A stretch of 59,637 nt of DNA. It comes from an uncultured Alphaproteobacteria bacterium. Lineage in GTDB: Bacteria; Pseudomonadota; Alphaproteobacteria; Rhodospirillales; Rhodospirillaceae. The stretch spans positions 1 through 59,637 of the forward strand of contig CACGTM010000004.1 in the NCBI GenBank assembly GCA_902575965.1, in the 5' to 3' direction. Below the pieces are notes generated by a model. The model was not told the origin of the DNA. It was given only the letters and a program-made list of their open reading frames with translations, and did not search any database. Positions 49,631 through 59,562 of this stretch are shown in pieces; the first letter of the stretch is position 1, and each line of letters starts with the position of its first letter. The translations under genes and the position numbers were made by a program.

Positions 49631-50827
49631 ATGACTGCAATTATTGACCATGAACTTAAAGTTACCCGAACATCTGAAGAAACGTCTAGACAACATTTTG
49701 TAAAAGGCATGCGTTCTTATATACTTAATGACCTAGCTGGTCACATGAGAACTGTATGGGAAAAGAAAACTGAACCAAAATTTGAAAAATTAAATGGCCG
49801 TAAACCTGTTGATGGACCTGAAATACACAAAACAATTAAGCAAGAAACAATTTTTAAATTTTACTCTTCACTTAGATGCAATACACAAGAAATGGTTTGG
49901 CGATCAGTTCTTCCTGCTATAGATAGAGAAAGGCAGGACCTTACAGACAGAATTAACTCTTTAAGTAAGTCCAAGGATAAAGCACAAGGAACGGTATCTA
50001 TTGACCCAGAACTTGTTGTACCTAGATATACATCAGAATTAGATGTCCATTTAATGCCAGGAAATTATCATGAAGAGGGAATAGATAATGATGTTGCTCA
50101 AGGCTCACTATATGATAATGGATTAGAAGTCTTTTCATTTGGATTACTAGGAAAACGAATGGAAGATATCACAACATCTGTTTCCACTTTTTTCAAAGAA
50201 AAAAACCCAGATATTAATCCAAAAAAAATCCTAGATATGGGGTGCACAACTGGACATTCAACATTGCCTTGGAAAGACCAGTACCCTGATGCTGAAATAC
50301 ATGGAATTGATGTTGGTGGACCATGTGTAAGATATGCCCATGGAAGAGCACAGTCTTATGGAGTTACTGCTCATTTCCATCAAATGGATGCTGAGTTTAC
50401 AAATTTTGAAGATAATTCTTTTGATATAGTTTATTCATGCATGTTTCTTCATGAAGTACCTTTGAATAATATAAAGTCAATTTTTAAAGAAGCTAATAGG
50501 ATACTTAAGCCTGGAGGAGTAATGATACATTATGAGTTGCCTCCTAATTCTATAATGTCTGCCTATGATGGATTTTATCTTGACTGGGATTCTTATTACA
50601 ATAAGGAACCATATTATAAAGCTTTTAGAGACACTGATGCAAAAAAAGAAATTATAGAAGCAGGGTTTAAAGAAGAGACTTTCTTCACGCATGTTTGTCC
50701 AAGTCTTAACCTTTACGGACATGAAGCCGTAATGCAAGCTGTTCAAAATGATCAAAAAAATAATGATAGCCATGTAGGAAGATTTGGGGACGGAGTTATG
50801 TGGTACTTTTTTGGGGCAAGAAAATAA
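49631..50827 (+). CDS. SAM-dependent methyltransferase with long N-terminal domain
   Basis: 398 residues from the ATG at 49631, which has GGAG six bases upstream; a TTG at 49619 is less likely because that ribosome-binding site would be inside the gene. The N-terminal 190 residues are an all-alpha-looking region that I do not recognise. The C-terminal half is a class I methyltransferase: KKILDMGCTTGHSTL (about 198-212), IHGIDVGGPCVRYA, and DNSFDIVYSCMFLHEVP with ILKPGGVMIHYELPPN. The stop overlaps the ATG of the next gene (TAATG), so the two are coupled. The substrate is unknown. Confidence 0.82.
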   Translation: MTAIIDHELKVTRTSEETSRQHFVKGMRSYILNDLAGHMRTVWEKKTEPKFEKLNGRKPVDGPEIHKTIKQETIFKFYSSLRCNTQEMVWRSVLPAIDRERQDLTDRINSLSKSKDKAQGTVSIDPELVVPRYTSELDVHLMPGNYHEEGIDNDVAQGSLYDNGLEVFSFGLLGKRMEDITTSVSTFFKEKNPDINPKKILDMGCTTGHSTLPWKDQYPDAEIHGIDVGGPCVRYAHGRAQSYGVTAHFHQMDAEFTNFEDNSFDIVYSCMFLHEVPLNNIKSIFKEANRILKPGGVMIHYELPPNSIMSAYDGFYLDWDSYYNKEPYYKAFRDTDAKKEIIEAGFKEETFFTHVCPSLNLYGHEAVMQAVQNDQKNNDSHVGRFGDGVMWYFFGARK

Positions 50828-51195
50828 TGAGGGCAACATCTAACTCTAAGGACAAAAATAAAGCTGATAAACCTCTGCGTTATAGCGTTAAAGGTAAAAG
50901 AATGCGTTTCTTTGAAAGTCAGGGGGTTGACGAATTAGTATCAATTTGCATGGGGTTAGCTCAAGAACTTTGGGTTTACAAAGAAAAGCAGGCAGTCATA
51001 GAAGATTTACTGAATCAAAAAAATATAATTTTAGATAAAGAGCTTGAGCAACATTCGTTTTCAGAAGAAAGTAGGCTGTCGTTAGATAATCAAAGACAAG
51101 AATTTATTGACAGAATCTTTTTCACATTAAGAGAAGAGGCAGAATCACTTCAACACTCGTCAAAAAACGAACCTGACCCGCCCTCAATGCCATAA
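50827..51195 (+). CDS. uncharacterised small protein coupled to the methyltransferase
   Basis: 122 residues from the ATG at 50827, which shares a base with the stop of the preceding gene. The N-terminus is basic (RATSNSKDKNKADKPLR), followed by a predicted helical region that includes ESQGVDELVSICMGLAQELWVYKEKQ and long amphipathic helices rich in Glu and Gln. No signal peptide or membrane segment is seen. I do not recognise the family. The tight coupling suggests a partner or regulatory subunit of the methyltransferase; this is inference. Confidence 0.72.
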   Translation: MRATSNSKDKNKADKPLRYSVKGKRMRFFESQGVDELVSICMGLAQELWVYKEKQAVIEDLLNQKNIILDKELEQHSFSEESRLSLDNQRQEFIDRIFFTLREEAESLQHSSKNEPDPPSMP

Positions 51196-51212
51196 TTATT
51201 TATTGCTTGAAG

Positions 51213-52214
51213 CTATAAATTAAATGCTTCAGATATTAATTGGTATGATTGAAATCTAGCAGACTGATCATGGGTAGTTGATAATAAAAGAGCTTCTTCT
51301 ACCATGCATTCTTTACACAATAACTCTATATCATTCTTTACCTTTTTAGGATTTCCAATAAAGCATGCGCCCAAGTTTTTCTCTACAATTCTCAATTCAC
51401 TCTCAGAATAATTGTAATTAATAGCCTCATCAGGTGTTGGATAAGGTCCAAGATCCCCCTTTGTTAACTGCAATCTCCACAATCTCCTGCTTTGAGCATA
51501 ATATTCTGCATCTGAATTTTTTTCTGCACAAATAGTTGCAACACAAATGTTTGCAAATGGTGATTCTAAAATTTTACTTTTTTTAAACTTTTTTCGATAT
51601 AAGTTAATTATGTCTTTTGCACCATGAGGGTAGATAAAATGCGCATAAGAAAAAGGTAATCCTAGCGTGGCAGCGATTTGTGCACTTTCTGAAGATGACC
51701 CTAGAAGCCAAACCTGTGGAGGTATTTCAGCTTTTGGTGAAACTGAGATTCCCTCCAAAGCTTTATTTGCATGACCTGTCTCGTTTAAAAAGGCTATTAA
51801 ATCAGCTATCTTGGTCGGGTAATATTCTACGCCTATTTTAGAACCATATGACATTGCTGCAGAAACTAATTGACCACCTCCTGGAGCTCTTCCCAAGCCC
51901 AAGTCTATTCTTTCAGGATGCATTAGAGAAAGCATTGAAAAAACTTCAGCAACTTTTAATGGGCTATAATGGTTCAGCATAACACCACCTGAACCAACCC
52001 TAATTTTCTTAGTAACACTTGCAATACTATTAATTAATATTTCAGGCACAGAACCAGCTAATCCAGTACTTCCATGATGTTCAGCTACCCAATATCTAGT
52101 ATAACCTAATTTATCTGCGTGCTTTGCTAGTTCAATACTTTCGCTAATTGCTTCAGAAGCACTAGAACCAGACTTAATAGGAGTTTGATCTAAAACACCA
52201 AGTGCTAACTTCAA
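51213..52214 (-). CDS. LLM-class flavin-dependent oxidoreductase (luciferase-like)
   Basis: 333 residues. It shows the MsnO8/YhbW-type pattern: GVLDQTPIKSG at the start, RYWVAEHHGSTGLAGSVPE (about 40-58), IRVGSGGVMLNHYSPLKVAE and LGLGRAPGG. These enzymes use FMNH2 or F420. The start is TTG (52214), inside a four-base overlap with the stop of the lyase gene upstream, so the two are co-translated. The substrate is unknown. Confidence 0.85.
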   Translation of the reverse strand: MKLALGVLDQTPIKSGSSASEAISESIELAKHADKLGYTRYWVAEHHGSTGLAGSVPEILINSIASVTKKIRVGSGGVMLNHYSPLKVAEVFSMLSLMHPERIDLGLGRAPGGGQLVSAAMSYGSKIGVEYYPTKIADLIAFLNETGHANKALEGISVSPKAEIPPQVWLLGSSSESAQIAATLGLPFSYAHFIYPHGAKDIINLYRKKFKKSKILESPFANICVATICAEKNSDAEYYAQSRRLWRLQLTKGDLGPYPTPDEAINYNYSESELRIVEKNLGACFIGNPKKVKNDIELLCKECMVEEALLLSTTHDQSARFQSYQLISEAFNL

Positions 52215-53098
52215 AGTTTAATTTCCTTTTCTAAATCAGCAATAGCAGAAGCTCTATTTAACAAATCCTTCGCCTGCTCAACATGAAGAACTTCAACTAA
52301 TTTTCCATTGAGGGTAATAACACCTTTACCTTCCTTTGTAGCTACTTTATGAGCTGAAATAATTTCTTTTGCATTACTAATTTCATCCATTGTGGGAGAA
52401 AAAAAAGTATTCGCCAACTCAATTTGCTTTGGGTGTATTAAACTTTTACCATCAAACCCGAGTGACTTTCCCTGAATGCATGATTCACGATACCCTTCAT
52501 TGTCTCCTAAATCGATATGAACACCATCAACTACAATTAAACCATTTGCTTTTGCTGCAAGAATAACCATCTGCAAGGATAATATCATTGGAGACCTGTC
52601 AGGAGGGTGGGAACAACCTAAATCTTTTGACAAATCAGCGGTCCCAATGCAAAAACCAACTAGTCTTTTTGATACCTTAGCAATCTCATTGGATGATAAA
52701 ATCCCTTGGGGCGTTTCCATCATTGCCCAGACTGAAAAATCTTTTTTTGCGCCATATGTATTTAAATAATCTTCAATGAACATAATATCTTTCGTCGAAG
52801 AAACTTTTGGAACAAGGATACCATGAGCGCCTGAAGACACTACAGCTTTGATATCATCCTCAATCCATTCTGTCCCAATACCATTAACTCGTACTAATAA
52901 TTCCTTAGCCCCATATTCACCAGAATTTACGGCTCTAATTGCTTCATTCCTGGCCAAAGCTTTCTTTTCGGGTGACACGGAGTCTTCTAAGTCAAAAATT
53001 AAAACATCAGCAGGAAGGTCTCTAGATTTTTCTAATGCTCTAGAGTTCGAGGCAGGCATATATAGTAAACTTCTTCTTGGGCGAACATTAATATTCAT
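52211..53098 (-). CDS. CoA ester lyase of the HpcH/HpaI (CitE, malyl-CoA lyase) family
   Basis: 295 residues. The N-terminal RRSLLYMPASNSRALEKS and IFDLEDSVSPEKKALAR carry the first metal/acid residues; LVRVNGIGTEW holds the conserved Arg; and AMMETPQGI holds the metal-binding Glu. GTADLSKDLG and LIHPKQIELAN are further family blocks. Candidates are L-malyl-CoA/beta-methylmalyl-CoA lyase, citramalyl-CoA lyase or malyl-CoA thioesterase; the exact one cannot be told. It overlaps the LLM gene and follows asd by 34 bases. Confidence 0.87.
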   Translation of the reverse strand: MNINVRPRRSLLYMPASNSRALEKSRDLPADVLIFDLEDSVSPEKKALARNEAIRAVNSGEYGAKELLVRVNGIGTEWIEDDIKAVVSSGAHGILVPKVSSTKDIMFIEDYLNTYGAKKDFSVWAMMETPQGILSSNEIAKVSKRLVGFCIGTADLSKDLGCSHPPDRSPMILSLQMVILAAKANGLIVVDGVHIDLGDNEGYRESCIQGKSLGFDGKSLIHPKQIELANTFFSPTMDEISNAKEIISAHKVATKEGKGVITLNGKLVEVLHVEQAKDLLNRASAIADLEKEIKL

Positions 53099-53132
53099 TT
53101 TTCCAACCTATTTTTTTAAGTATTTAATTTGA

Positions 53133-54206
53133 CTACCTTAGTGATTTTTTATTCCTCAGATATTCCTCAGATAAAACCTCTGCTATCTGGACTGTATTTA
53201 ATGCTGCGCCTTTCCTAAGGTTGTCTGCTACACACCAGAAAGAAATACCATTTAAAGCACTTGCGTCTTCCCTAATCCTGGAAATATATACTGCATCTTC
53301 ACCAGCTGCCTCACTTGGAGTCACATACCCCTCGTTAGTTCTATGATCAACAACTATTAATCCGGGAGCGTCACTTAAAACTGATTTTGCACTTTCATAA
53401 TTTATTGGAAGCTCTGTTTCTACATTTATAAATTCTGCATGCCCAATAAATGTTGGTACTCTAACACAATTTGCGTGGACTTTAATATTTGAGTCTAGAA
53501 TCTTCTTGGTTTCCATTTCCATTTTCCATTCTTCTTTTGTCAACCCTTTATCCATAAAGCTATCAATGTGGGGTATGACATTAAATGCTATCTGTTTTGT
53601 AAAATTATTCTTGGTCTTCTCGAGTAAATCATTCGCATAGACACCTTTTGTCTGGTTAAACAACTCATCCATACCATCTTTACCAGCACCTGAGGTAGAT
53701 TGATAAGTTGAAACAATTACTCTCTTGATTTTAAAAGTGTCATGCAAAGGCTTTAAAGCAACAACCATTTGAATTGTTGAGCAGTTTGGATTAGCAACTA
53801 TACCTTTCTTCTTGTATAGAGATAATTCACCTAGATTTACTTCGGGAACTATTAGTGGAATGTCAGGGTCCATTCTAAATTGCGATGTATTATCTATTAC
53901 AACTGCTCCAGCTTTTGCCGCAATAGGACTGAACTGTTTTGAAACTTCTGACCCAGGGGAAGATAAAACAATATCAGTCCCCTCAAAATTAAATCGACTA
54001 AGTGCTTTAACTTCAATTTCATTACTTTCTCCATACGGAAGCTTAATACCAACAGACTTTTCCGAGGCAAGTGCTGATAAAGATTTAACTGGGAAGTTTC
54101 TCTCGTAAAGAATTTCTAATAACTCTCTTCCTACATTACCCGTCGCCCCGATAATCGCAAGGTTATAGCCAGGGTGGTTGTCATTATTTTTTATTATGTC
54201 AGACAT
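53133..54206 (-). CDS. asd: aspartate-semialdehyde dehydrogenase
   Basis: 357 residues. The NADP site is AIIGATGNVGRELLEIL (about 18-34), the active-site Cys is in ANPNCSTIQMVVALKPLHD, STSGAGKDGMDELFNQT is the conserved loop, and HIDSFMDKGLTKEEWKMEMET follows. It reduces aspartyl phosphate on the way to lysine, threonine and methionine. It lies after the leu genes, with the DUF962 gene between in the opposite direction. Confidence 0.97.
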   Translation of the reverse strand: MSDIIKNNDNHPGYNLAIIGATGNVGRELLEILYERNFPVKSLSALASEKSVGIKLPYGESNEIEVKALSRFNFEGTDIVLSSPGSEVSKQFSPIAAKAGAVVIDNTSQFRMDPDIPLIVPEVNLGELSLYKKKGIVANPNCSTIQMVVALKPLHDTFKIKRVIVSTYQSTSGAGKDGMDELFNQTKGVYANDLLEKTKNNFTKQIAFNVIPHIDSFMDKGLTKEEWKMEMETKKILDSNIKVHANCVRVPTFIGHAEFINVETELPINYESAKSVLSDAPGLIVVDHRTNEGYVTPSEAAGEDAVYISRIREDASALNGISFWCVADNLRKGAALNTVQIAEVLSEEYLRNKKSLR

Positions 54207-54305
54207 TTGTTAAGTCTTTCCTTGATATAAGTTATAATATAAAATTAGGTGTATTTGACATTCATATAAAAAAATATTTAGTATTATTAATCAAAAAATT
54301 TAATC

Positions 54306-54641
54306 ATGCAAAAAAGAATTAAAAAATTTTCAGATTTCTGGCCTTACTATTTACGAGAGCATAGTAAACCATTAACAAGATCATTACATTATCTTGGAAC
54401 TAGCATTGGTTTAATTCTTATAGTTACTGGAATATTACATAACATTTTATTTTTATTTCTCTCACCCATAGCAACCTATGGGTTTGCATGGTATTCCCAT
54501 TTTTTTGTTGAAAAAAATAAGCCTGCAACTTTTACATATCCACTTTGGTCAATAATAGGTGATCTTAAGATGTTCTTTCTTTGGGGATCTGGTAAACTAA
54601 ACACACACCTTATTAAAGCTGGCATTAAGGATAAGCTCTAG
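54306..54641 (+). CDS. DUF962/Mpo1-like membrane protein
   Basis: 111 residues. The N-terminal KFSDFWPYYLREHSKPLTRSL with conserved His residues, HYLGTSIGLILIVTGILHNIL and the WYSHFFVEKNKPATFTYPLWSI block mark the DUF962 family (yeast Mpo1, an iron-dependent dioxygenase of 2-hydroxy fatty acids). Two hydrophobic segments span about 36-75. The bacterial role is unknown. It is divergent from asd and convergent with leuB, overlapping leuB's stop by four bases. Confidence 0.85.
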   Translation: MQKRIKKFSDFWPYYLREHSKPLTRSLHYLGTSIGLILIVTGILHNILFLFLSPIATYGFAWYSHFFVEKNKPATFTYPLWSIIGDLKMFFLWGSGKLNTHLIKAGIKDKL

Positions 54642-55750
54642 TTAGCTGCTATAATTTCTAACTTTGAAATTATAGCATCTCCCATCTCGGATGTCCCCAC
54701 CGGATTACCAACACCCTCAAATATATCTATGGTTCTTATATTTTCAGATAAAACCAGTTGAACTGCGTCATCAATTAAGTCGGCCTCTTTATCATGATTA
54801 AGTGAGTACTTTAACATCATCGCCAATGAAAGAATCTGAGCAATTGGATTAGCAATATTTTTCCCAGCAATATCAGGAGCAGAACCATGAACTGGTTCAT
54901 AAAGCGATGGTATCTTTCCATCCTGACTTTTTGACCCAAGGCTTGCTGAGGGAAGCATTCCTAGAGAGCCAGTTAACATTGCCGCAAGATCAGACAGAAT
55001 ATCTCCAAAAAGGTTATCAGTAAGGATTACATCGAATTGCTTGGGCGATTTAACAAGCTGCATTGAGCAATTATCAACAAACATGTGCTCAAGTTCAATG
55101 TTTGAGTAATACTCATCACGAAGCTTTGATACTTCTTCTCTCCACAAAACCCCACTTTCCATCACATTAGCTTTATCTACGGAGCAAACTTTGTTACCTC
55201 TTTTCGCTGCAAGATCGTATGCAACTCTTGCAATGCGAACAATTTCTTCAGTCGAGTAAGACTGTGTGTTGAAGCCAACACGCTTATTATCTTTGATTTT
55301 TTTTATACCCCTAGGTTCCCCAAAATAGATTCCACCAATTAACTCTCTAACAATCATTATATCTAAACCATGAACCAAGTCCGGTTTTAAAGAGGAAGCA
55401 TCTACCAATGCGTCAAAAACAATTGCTGGACGTAAATTAGCAAATAAGCCCATAGACTGTCTTAGGTTTAATAGTCCCTTCTCAGGCCTTAGGTCATAAT
55501 TTACATCATGCCATTTAGGACCTCCTATGGAACCAAAGAGAACAGCATCTGATTTATTTGCAAGGTTAATTACTTCTTCAGTAAGAGGTGTGCCGAACTT
55601 ATCATAGGAACTTCCCCCAACCAAACCCTTTTCAATTTCAAAATGAATTAATCCCCTTGAAGAAAACCAATCCATTACTTTTAAGGCTTCAGACATAACC
55701 TCAGGGCCAACAAAGTCACCTGGTAAAACGAGAATATTTTTACTGATCAT
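54638..55750 (-). CDS. leuB: 3-isopropylmalate dehydrogenase
   Basis: 370 residues. Motifs: LVLPGDFVGPEVMSEALKV, FGSIGGPKW, the substrate-binding RPEKGLLNLRQSMG, and the NAD/metal region DILSDLAAMLTGSLGMLPSAS with EPVHGSAPDIAGK. It oxidatively decarboxylates 3-isopropylmalate in leucine synthesis. It follows leuD by 11 bases. Confidence 0.97.
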   Translation of the reverse strand: MISKNILVLPGDFVGPEVMSEALKVMDWFSSRGLIHFEIEKGLVGGSSYDKFGTPLTEEVINLANKSDAVLFGSIGGPKWHDVNYDLRPEKGLLNLRQSMGLFANLRPAIVFDALVDASSLKPDLVHGLDIMIVRELIGGIYFGEPRGIKKIKDNKRVGFNTQSYSTEEIVRIARVAYDLAAKRGNKVCSVDKANVMESGVLWREEVSKLRDEYYSNIELEHMFVDNCSMQLVKSPKQFDVILTDNLFGDILSDLAAMLTGSLGMLPSASLGSKSQDGKIPSLYEPVHGSAPDIAGKNIANPIAQILSLAMMLKYSLNHDKEADLIDDAVQLVLSENIRTIDIFEGVGNPVGTSEMGDAIISKLEIIAAN

Positions 55751-55761
55751 ACTTACCTAAA

Positions 55762-56364
55762 TTACTCATAAAGCCAGGGTTGTTGTAATTTTTGTTTCTG
55801 TTCAAAAAGTTTTATTTTATCAACTTGTTGCATTGTCAAAGCTATATCATCAAGTCCATTTAAAAGGTTATGGCGACGAGTTTCATCAATCTCAAATTTT
55901 ACCTTATTAGCATTATCAGGAATAATTTCCATATTGATCAAGTCAACATTAAAGTTCCTTCCATCAGCTAAATCGACAAGGTTTCTGACTGATTCTTCAC
56001 TTAAGGTAATACATAAGATTCCGTTTTTAAAACAGTTACTGTAAAAAATTTCTGCAAAACTTGGAGCAATTACACATCTTATACCAAAATCTAAAAGCCC
56101 CCACGGAGCATGCTCTCTTGAAGAACCACATCCAAAATTTTTACCAGCTAGTAATATTTTAGAATTCTTAAATTTATCTTTGTTCAGAATAAATTCTGGC
56201 CTAGGTAAATCTCGTTCATCATATCGCATATCAAAAAAGATAGCCTCTCCAAGACCGGTTCTTTTAATTGTCTTAAGAAACTGCTTTGGCATAATCATAT
56301 CAGTATCTACATTAACAATTGGAAGCGGAGCTGCAACTCCTGTAAGTAAATCAAATTTTTTCAT
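55762..56364 (-). CDS. leuD: 3-isopropylmalate dehydratase small subunit
   Basis: 200 residues. The swivel domain of the aconitase family has the conserved KNFGCGSSREHAPWGLLDFG (about 74-93) and VDTDMIMPKQFLK near the start. It forms isopropylmalate isomerase with LeuC, whose gene lies 42 bases upstream. Confidence 0.97.
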   Translation of the reverse strand: MKKFDLLTGVAAPLPIVNVDTDMIMPKQFLKTIKRTGLGEAIFFDMRYDERDLPRPEFILNKDKFKNSKILLAGKNFGCGSSREHAPWGLLDFGIRCVIAPSFAEIFYSNCFKNGILCITLSEESVRNLVDLADGRNFNVDLINMEIIPDNANKVKFEIDETRRHNLLNGLDDIALTMQQVDKIKLFEQKQKLQQPWLYE

Positions 56365-56406
56365 AAGTGAATCTCTATTTAAAGTTATAGAAACAATAAA
56401 AACTTT

Positions 56407-57819
56407 TTAAATTAATTTAGAAACATCAGTTAATGCTCCTTTGACGGCCGCTGCCGCTGCCATAGCAGGGCTTAAAAGGTGTGTTCTTCCACCTCTTCCC
56501 TGCCTTCCTTCAAAATTTCTATTAGAAGTTGAGGCACATCTTTCACCAGGATTCAAAATATCTGGATTCATTCCTAGGCACATCGAACAACTAGGCTCTC
56601 TCCACTCTGCTCCACTTTCAATAAAAATCTTATGCAGTCCCTCCTGCTCTGCCTGTTGCTTAACGAGTCCAGAGCCTGGTACCACAAGCATCTTAACTCC
56701 TTTCGCAACTTTTTTGTCCTTAAGAATTGAAGCAGCTTCTCTTAAGTCTTCTATTCTTCCATTTGTACAAGAGCCAATAAATACTTTATCAATATTAATA
56801 CTTTCTAGTGGCTGGCCAGATTTAAGGCCCATATACTCTATTGCCCGTTGAACGCTCTGTCTTTTATCAAGATCTTCAAAATCTTCTGGTTTAGGAACAT
56901 TATCGGAAATTGGTAAGACGTCCTCTGGAGAAGTACCCCAGGTTACATGAGGAATTATTTCATTAGAGTTGATTGTAATTTCTTTATCAAATATGGCGTC
57001 AGGGTCTGAAATTAGTTGCTCCCAATAGCCTTGAGCCTTATCCCAATTAATTCCTTTGGGAGATCTTGGACGATCTTTTAAGTAATTAATTATTTTTGCG
57101 TCGGGGGCTATCAACCCTGCTCTTGCACCACCCTCAATTGTCATATTACAAACTGTCATTCTTGACTCAACTGATAAACGAGTTATTGCATCTCCCCGAT
57201 ATTCAATCACATGACCTGTCCCACCAGCCGTACCAATTCTACCAATAATTGATAAGATTAAGTCTTTAGAGCTACTTCCAAATGGAAGCGTTCCATTAAT
57301 TTTAACAAGCATATTTTTTGATTTTCTCATCCACAAAGTTTGTGTTGCCAGAACGTGTTCAACTTCAGATGTCCCAATACCAAAGGCAAGTGCACCAAAA
57401 GCTCCATGAGTTGCTGTGTGGCTATCACCACAAACTATAGTTTTACCGGGCTGAGTAAGACCTTGCTCGGGACCAATAATATGCACAATACCCTGTCGGA
57501 CATCATCCATCGGTATATATTCAACCCCAAAATCTTTGCTATTTTGCTTTAGAGTATCAAGCTGAAGACGACTTTCTGGGTCTTCAATCCTATCAAGTCT
57601 ATCTGGCGTACTGGGTACATTATGATCGGGCACCGCAATAGTTTTGTCTGTTCGATACATACTTCTACCTGAGTTCCTTAACCCCTCGTAAGCTTGAGGG
57701 GTTGTAACCTCATGCGTTAAATGAAGATCAATATAAATTAGAGAGTTACCTGCAGCTTCTTCCTGATGTATTAAGTGACTTTCCCATAACTTATCGTATA
57801 AAGTTTTAGAATCAGACAA
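56407..57819 (-). CDS. leuC: 3-isopropylmalate dehydratase large subunit
   Basis: 470 residues from a TTG start (57819), supported by GGAGG six bases upstream. The 4Fe-4S Cys ligands are in [16 protein letters not shown] and [10 protein letters not shown]. Near the start it has [25 protein letters not shown] sequence (LWESHLIHQ), and [20 protein letters not shown] in the middle. It isomerises 2- to 3-isopropylmalate. It lies 35 bases after rplS on the same strand. Confidence 0.97.
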   Translation of the reverse strand: MSDSKTLYDKLWESHLIHQEEAAGNSLIYIDLHLTHEVTTPQAYEGLRNSGRSMYRTDKTIAVPDHNVPSTPDRLDRIEDPESRLQLDTLKQNSKDFGVEYIPMDDVRQGIVHIIGPEQGLTQPGKTIVCGDSHTATHGAFGALAFGIGTSEVEHVLATQTLWMRKSKNMLVKINGTLPFGSSSKDLILSIIGRIGTAGGTGHVIEYRGDAITRLSVESRMTVCNMTIEGGARAGLIAPDAKIINYLKDRPRSPKGINWDKAQGYWEQLISDPDAIFDKEITINSNEIIPHVTWGTSPEDVLPISDNVPKPEDFEDLDKRQSVQRAIEYMGLKSGQPLESINIDKVFIGSCTNGRIEDLREAASILKDKKVAKGVKMLVVPGSGLVKQQAEQEGLHKIFIESGAEWREPSCSMCLGMNPDILNPGERCASTSNRNFEGRQGRGGRTHLLSPAMAAAAAVKGALTDVSKLI

Positions 57820-57854
57820 TTATAGCCTCCATAGACGGATTATTTGATTTGATT

Positions 57855-58277
57855 TCATTCCTTTTCTTTTCCAGCCTCTGACGATGCTATTTTTTCAGCT
57901 TCTCTGGCCTTATTCACGGCAGCTGTATCTTCGGAAATTCTAGCAGATCTACCTCGCCTTCCTCTTAGATAGTACAACTTCGCCCTTCTGACTCTTCCGC
58001 GACGAATTAGTTCTATTTTTTCAACTATTGGGGCATACAAAGGAAAAACTCTTTCAACTCCTTCTCCAAATGAAATTTTTCTAACTGTAAAAGCAGAATT
58101 AATTCCAGCATTTTTTCTTGAAATACAGACCCCCTCATAAGCCTGCACTCTCTCTCTTTGTCCTTCTTTAACCTTTACGCTAACTCGAACAGTATCCCCA
58201 GGAGTAAAATCTGGAATATTCTTATCTTTTGTAAGCTCTGTAATTTGTCTTTTTTCAAACTCTTCAACTTTATCCAT
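57855..58277 (-). CDS. rplS: 50S ribosomal protein L19
   Basis: 140 residues. The L19 core (about 1-118) shows [43 protein letters not shown] and [15 protein letters not shown]; a short charged C-terminal tail follows. It sits at the 30S-50S interface. The ATG overlaps the end of trmD by eight bases, the common rimM-trmD-rplS coupling. Confidence 0.98.
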   Translation of the reverse strand: MDKVEEFEKRQITELTKDKNIPDFTPGDTVRVSVKVKEGQRERVQAYEGVCISRKNAGINSAFTVRKISFGEGVERVFPLYAPIVEKIELIRRGRVRRAKLYYLRGRRGRSARISEDTAAVNKAREAEKIASSEAGKEKE

Positions 58278-59004
58278 TCTTATAGTCCTCCTTAGATTCC
58301 TTTCTATTCAGGCTAGCATTCCATAAATCTGGCCTTCTTAATTTCGTAATTTTTTCTGACTCTAACTGCTTCCAGGAGTCAATTTCCCTGTGATTCCCCG
58401 ACCTTAAAACATCTGGTACTTTTAATCCATTCCAATTATATGGTTTAGTGTACAACGGATATTCTAAAAGACCATTCTCAAAACTTTCATTGGATAATGA
58501 TTGACTTGAACCAACAGCTCCAGGAATTAATCTAATTATGCTATCAACAAGAGCTATCGCACCAGGCTCACCTCCCGACATTACATAATCACCCATACTT
58601 ATCTCATCCATACTCCAAGCTTTAATCACCCTCTCGTCCACACCTTCATATCTACCACACACCAGTGAAATTCCATCATGCTTTAAAAGACTTTTAGCAA
58701 CATTTTGATTAAAAGTCCTACCCCTTGGAGATAAGTAAATGAGAGGATGGTTTCTATCGTAAAAACTTTTTATGGCACTATCAATAACATCTGGCCTCAA
58801 AACCATTCCTTCGCCACCCCCAAATGGATTATCATCTACGGTCGAATGTTTGTCCGACGCAAAATCTCTAATGTTAATTGTAGTCAAGTTCCACAACCCT
58901 CTTTCCCTTGCCTTACCTGGTATTGAGAAACCTAGAGGACCAGGAAACATATCTGGGAATAAAGTCATAACATTTACAAAAAAAGGTTTGTTGGTTTTCT
59001 TCAT
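58270..59004 (-). CDS. trmD: tRNA (guanine37-N1)-methyltransferase
   Basis: 244 residues with the SPOUT trefoil knot: [27 protein letters not shown] and [22 protein letters not shown]. The N-terminal [13 protein letters not shown] is typical. The C-terminal part (about 165-244) contacts tRNA. TrmD makes m1G37 to prevent frameshifting. It lies 17 bases downstream of rimM. Confidence 0.98.
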   Translation of the reverse strand: MKKTNKPFFVNVMTLFPDMFPGPLGFSIPGKARERGLWNLTTINIRDFASDKHSTVDDNPFGGGEGMVLRPDVIDSAIKSFYDRNHPLIYLSPRGRTFNQNVAKSLLKHDGISLVCGRYEGVDERVIKAWSMDEISMGDYVMSGGEPGAIALVDSIIRLIPGAVGSSQSLSNESFENGLLEYPLYTKPYNWNGLKVPDVLRSGNHREIDSWKQLESEKITKLRRPDLWNASLNRKESKEDYKNG

Positions 59005-59021
59005 GCTACTAAGCCTATAAT

Positions 59022-59549
59022 TTAGGAAACTTGATCAATTTTATCCAATTCGTTTTCACTAACAATCACTTCCTCTCTGGGAATATCTACTTTTTTAAAT
59101 ATAGATTTTCTAAACTGAACCATAATTTCCGATTCATCATTCTTCTTTATCTCAATTATATCGCCCGCACCAAAATCATAAATCGCAGTAATAACCCCAA
59201 TAATCTTACCATTCTCAGTTACAACTCTCATCCCGATCAAATCACTATGGTAAAATTCGTCTTCACCTTCAATGCTTGGTAAAACCTTTCTCTCCACATA
59301 AATCAACTCACCACTTAATTTTTCACATTGATCTCTTGAACACAAACCTTCTATTCTTGAAATAAATTGTCCTTTACTTTTACCAACTATAGTTAGAGAT
59401 ATTTGATCACCATTTTTCAATTGCATTGGGCTATAACTCTCCAAATCCCGAGGATCCTCAGTAAAACTCTTTACTAAAACTTCTCCTTTTACCCCATGAG
59501 GTCGAGAAATGAGACCAATACAAACTAGATTATTTTCTTTTACATCCAT
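59022..59549 (-). CDS. rimM: 16S rRNA processing protein RimM
   Basis: 175 residues from the ATG at 59549; a TTG at 59552 just before it gives one residue more. The N-terminal beta-barrel begins with CIGLISRPHGVKGEVLVKSF, and the C-terminal PRC-barrel has FYHSDLIGMRVV and GAGDIIEI. RimM helps mature the 30S head with S19. It lies 13 bases downstream of rpsP in the usual rpsP-rimM-trmD-rplS unit. Confidence 0.97.
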   Translation of the reverse strand: MDVKENNLVCIGLISRPHGVKGEVLVKSFTEDPRDLESYSPMQLKNGDQISLTIVGKSKGQFISRIEGLCSRDQCEKLSGELIYVERKVLPSIEGEDEFYHSDLIGMRVVTENGKIIGVITAIYDFGAGDIIEIKKNDESEIMVQFRKSIFKKVDIPREEVIVSENELDKIDQVS

Positions 59550-59562
59550 CAAAATTGATTAT

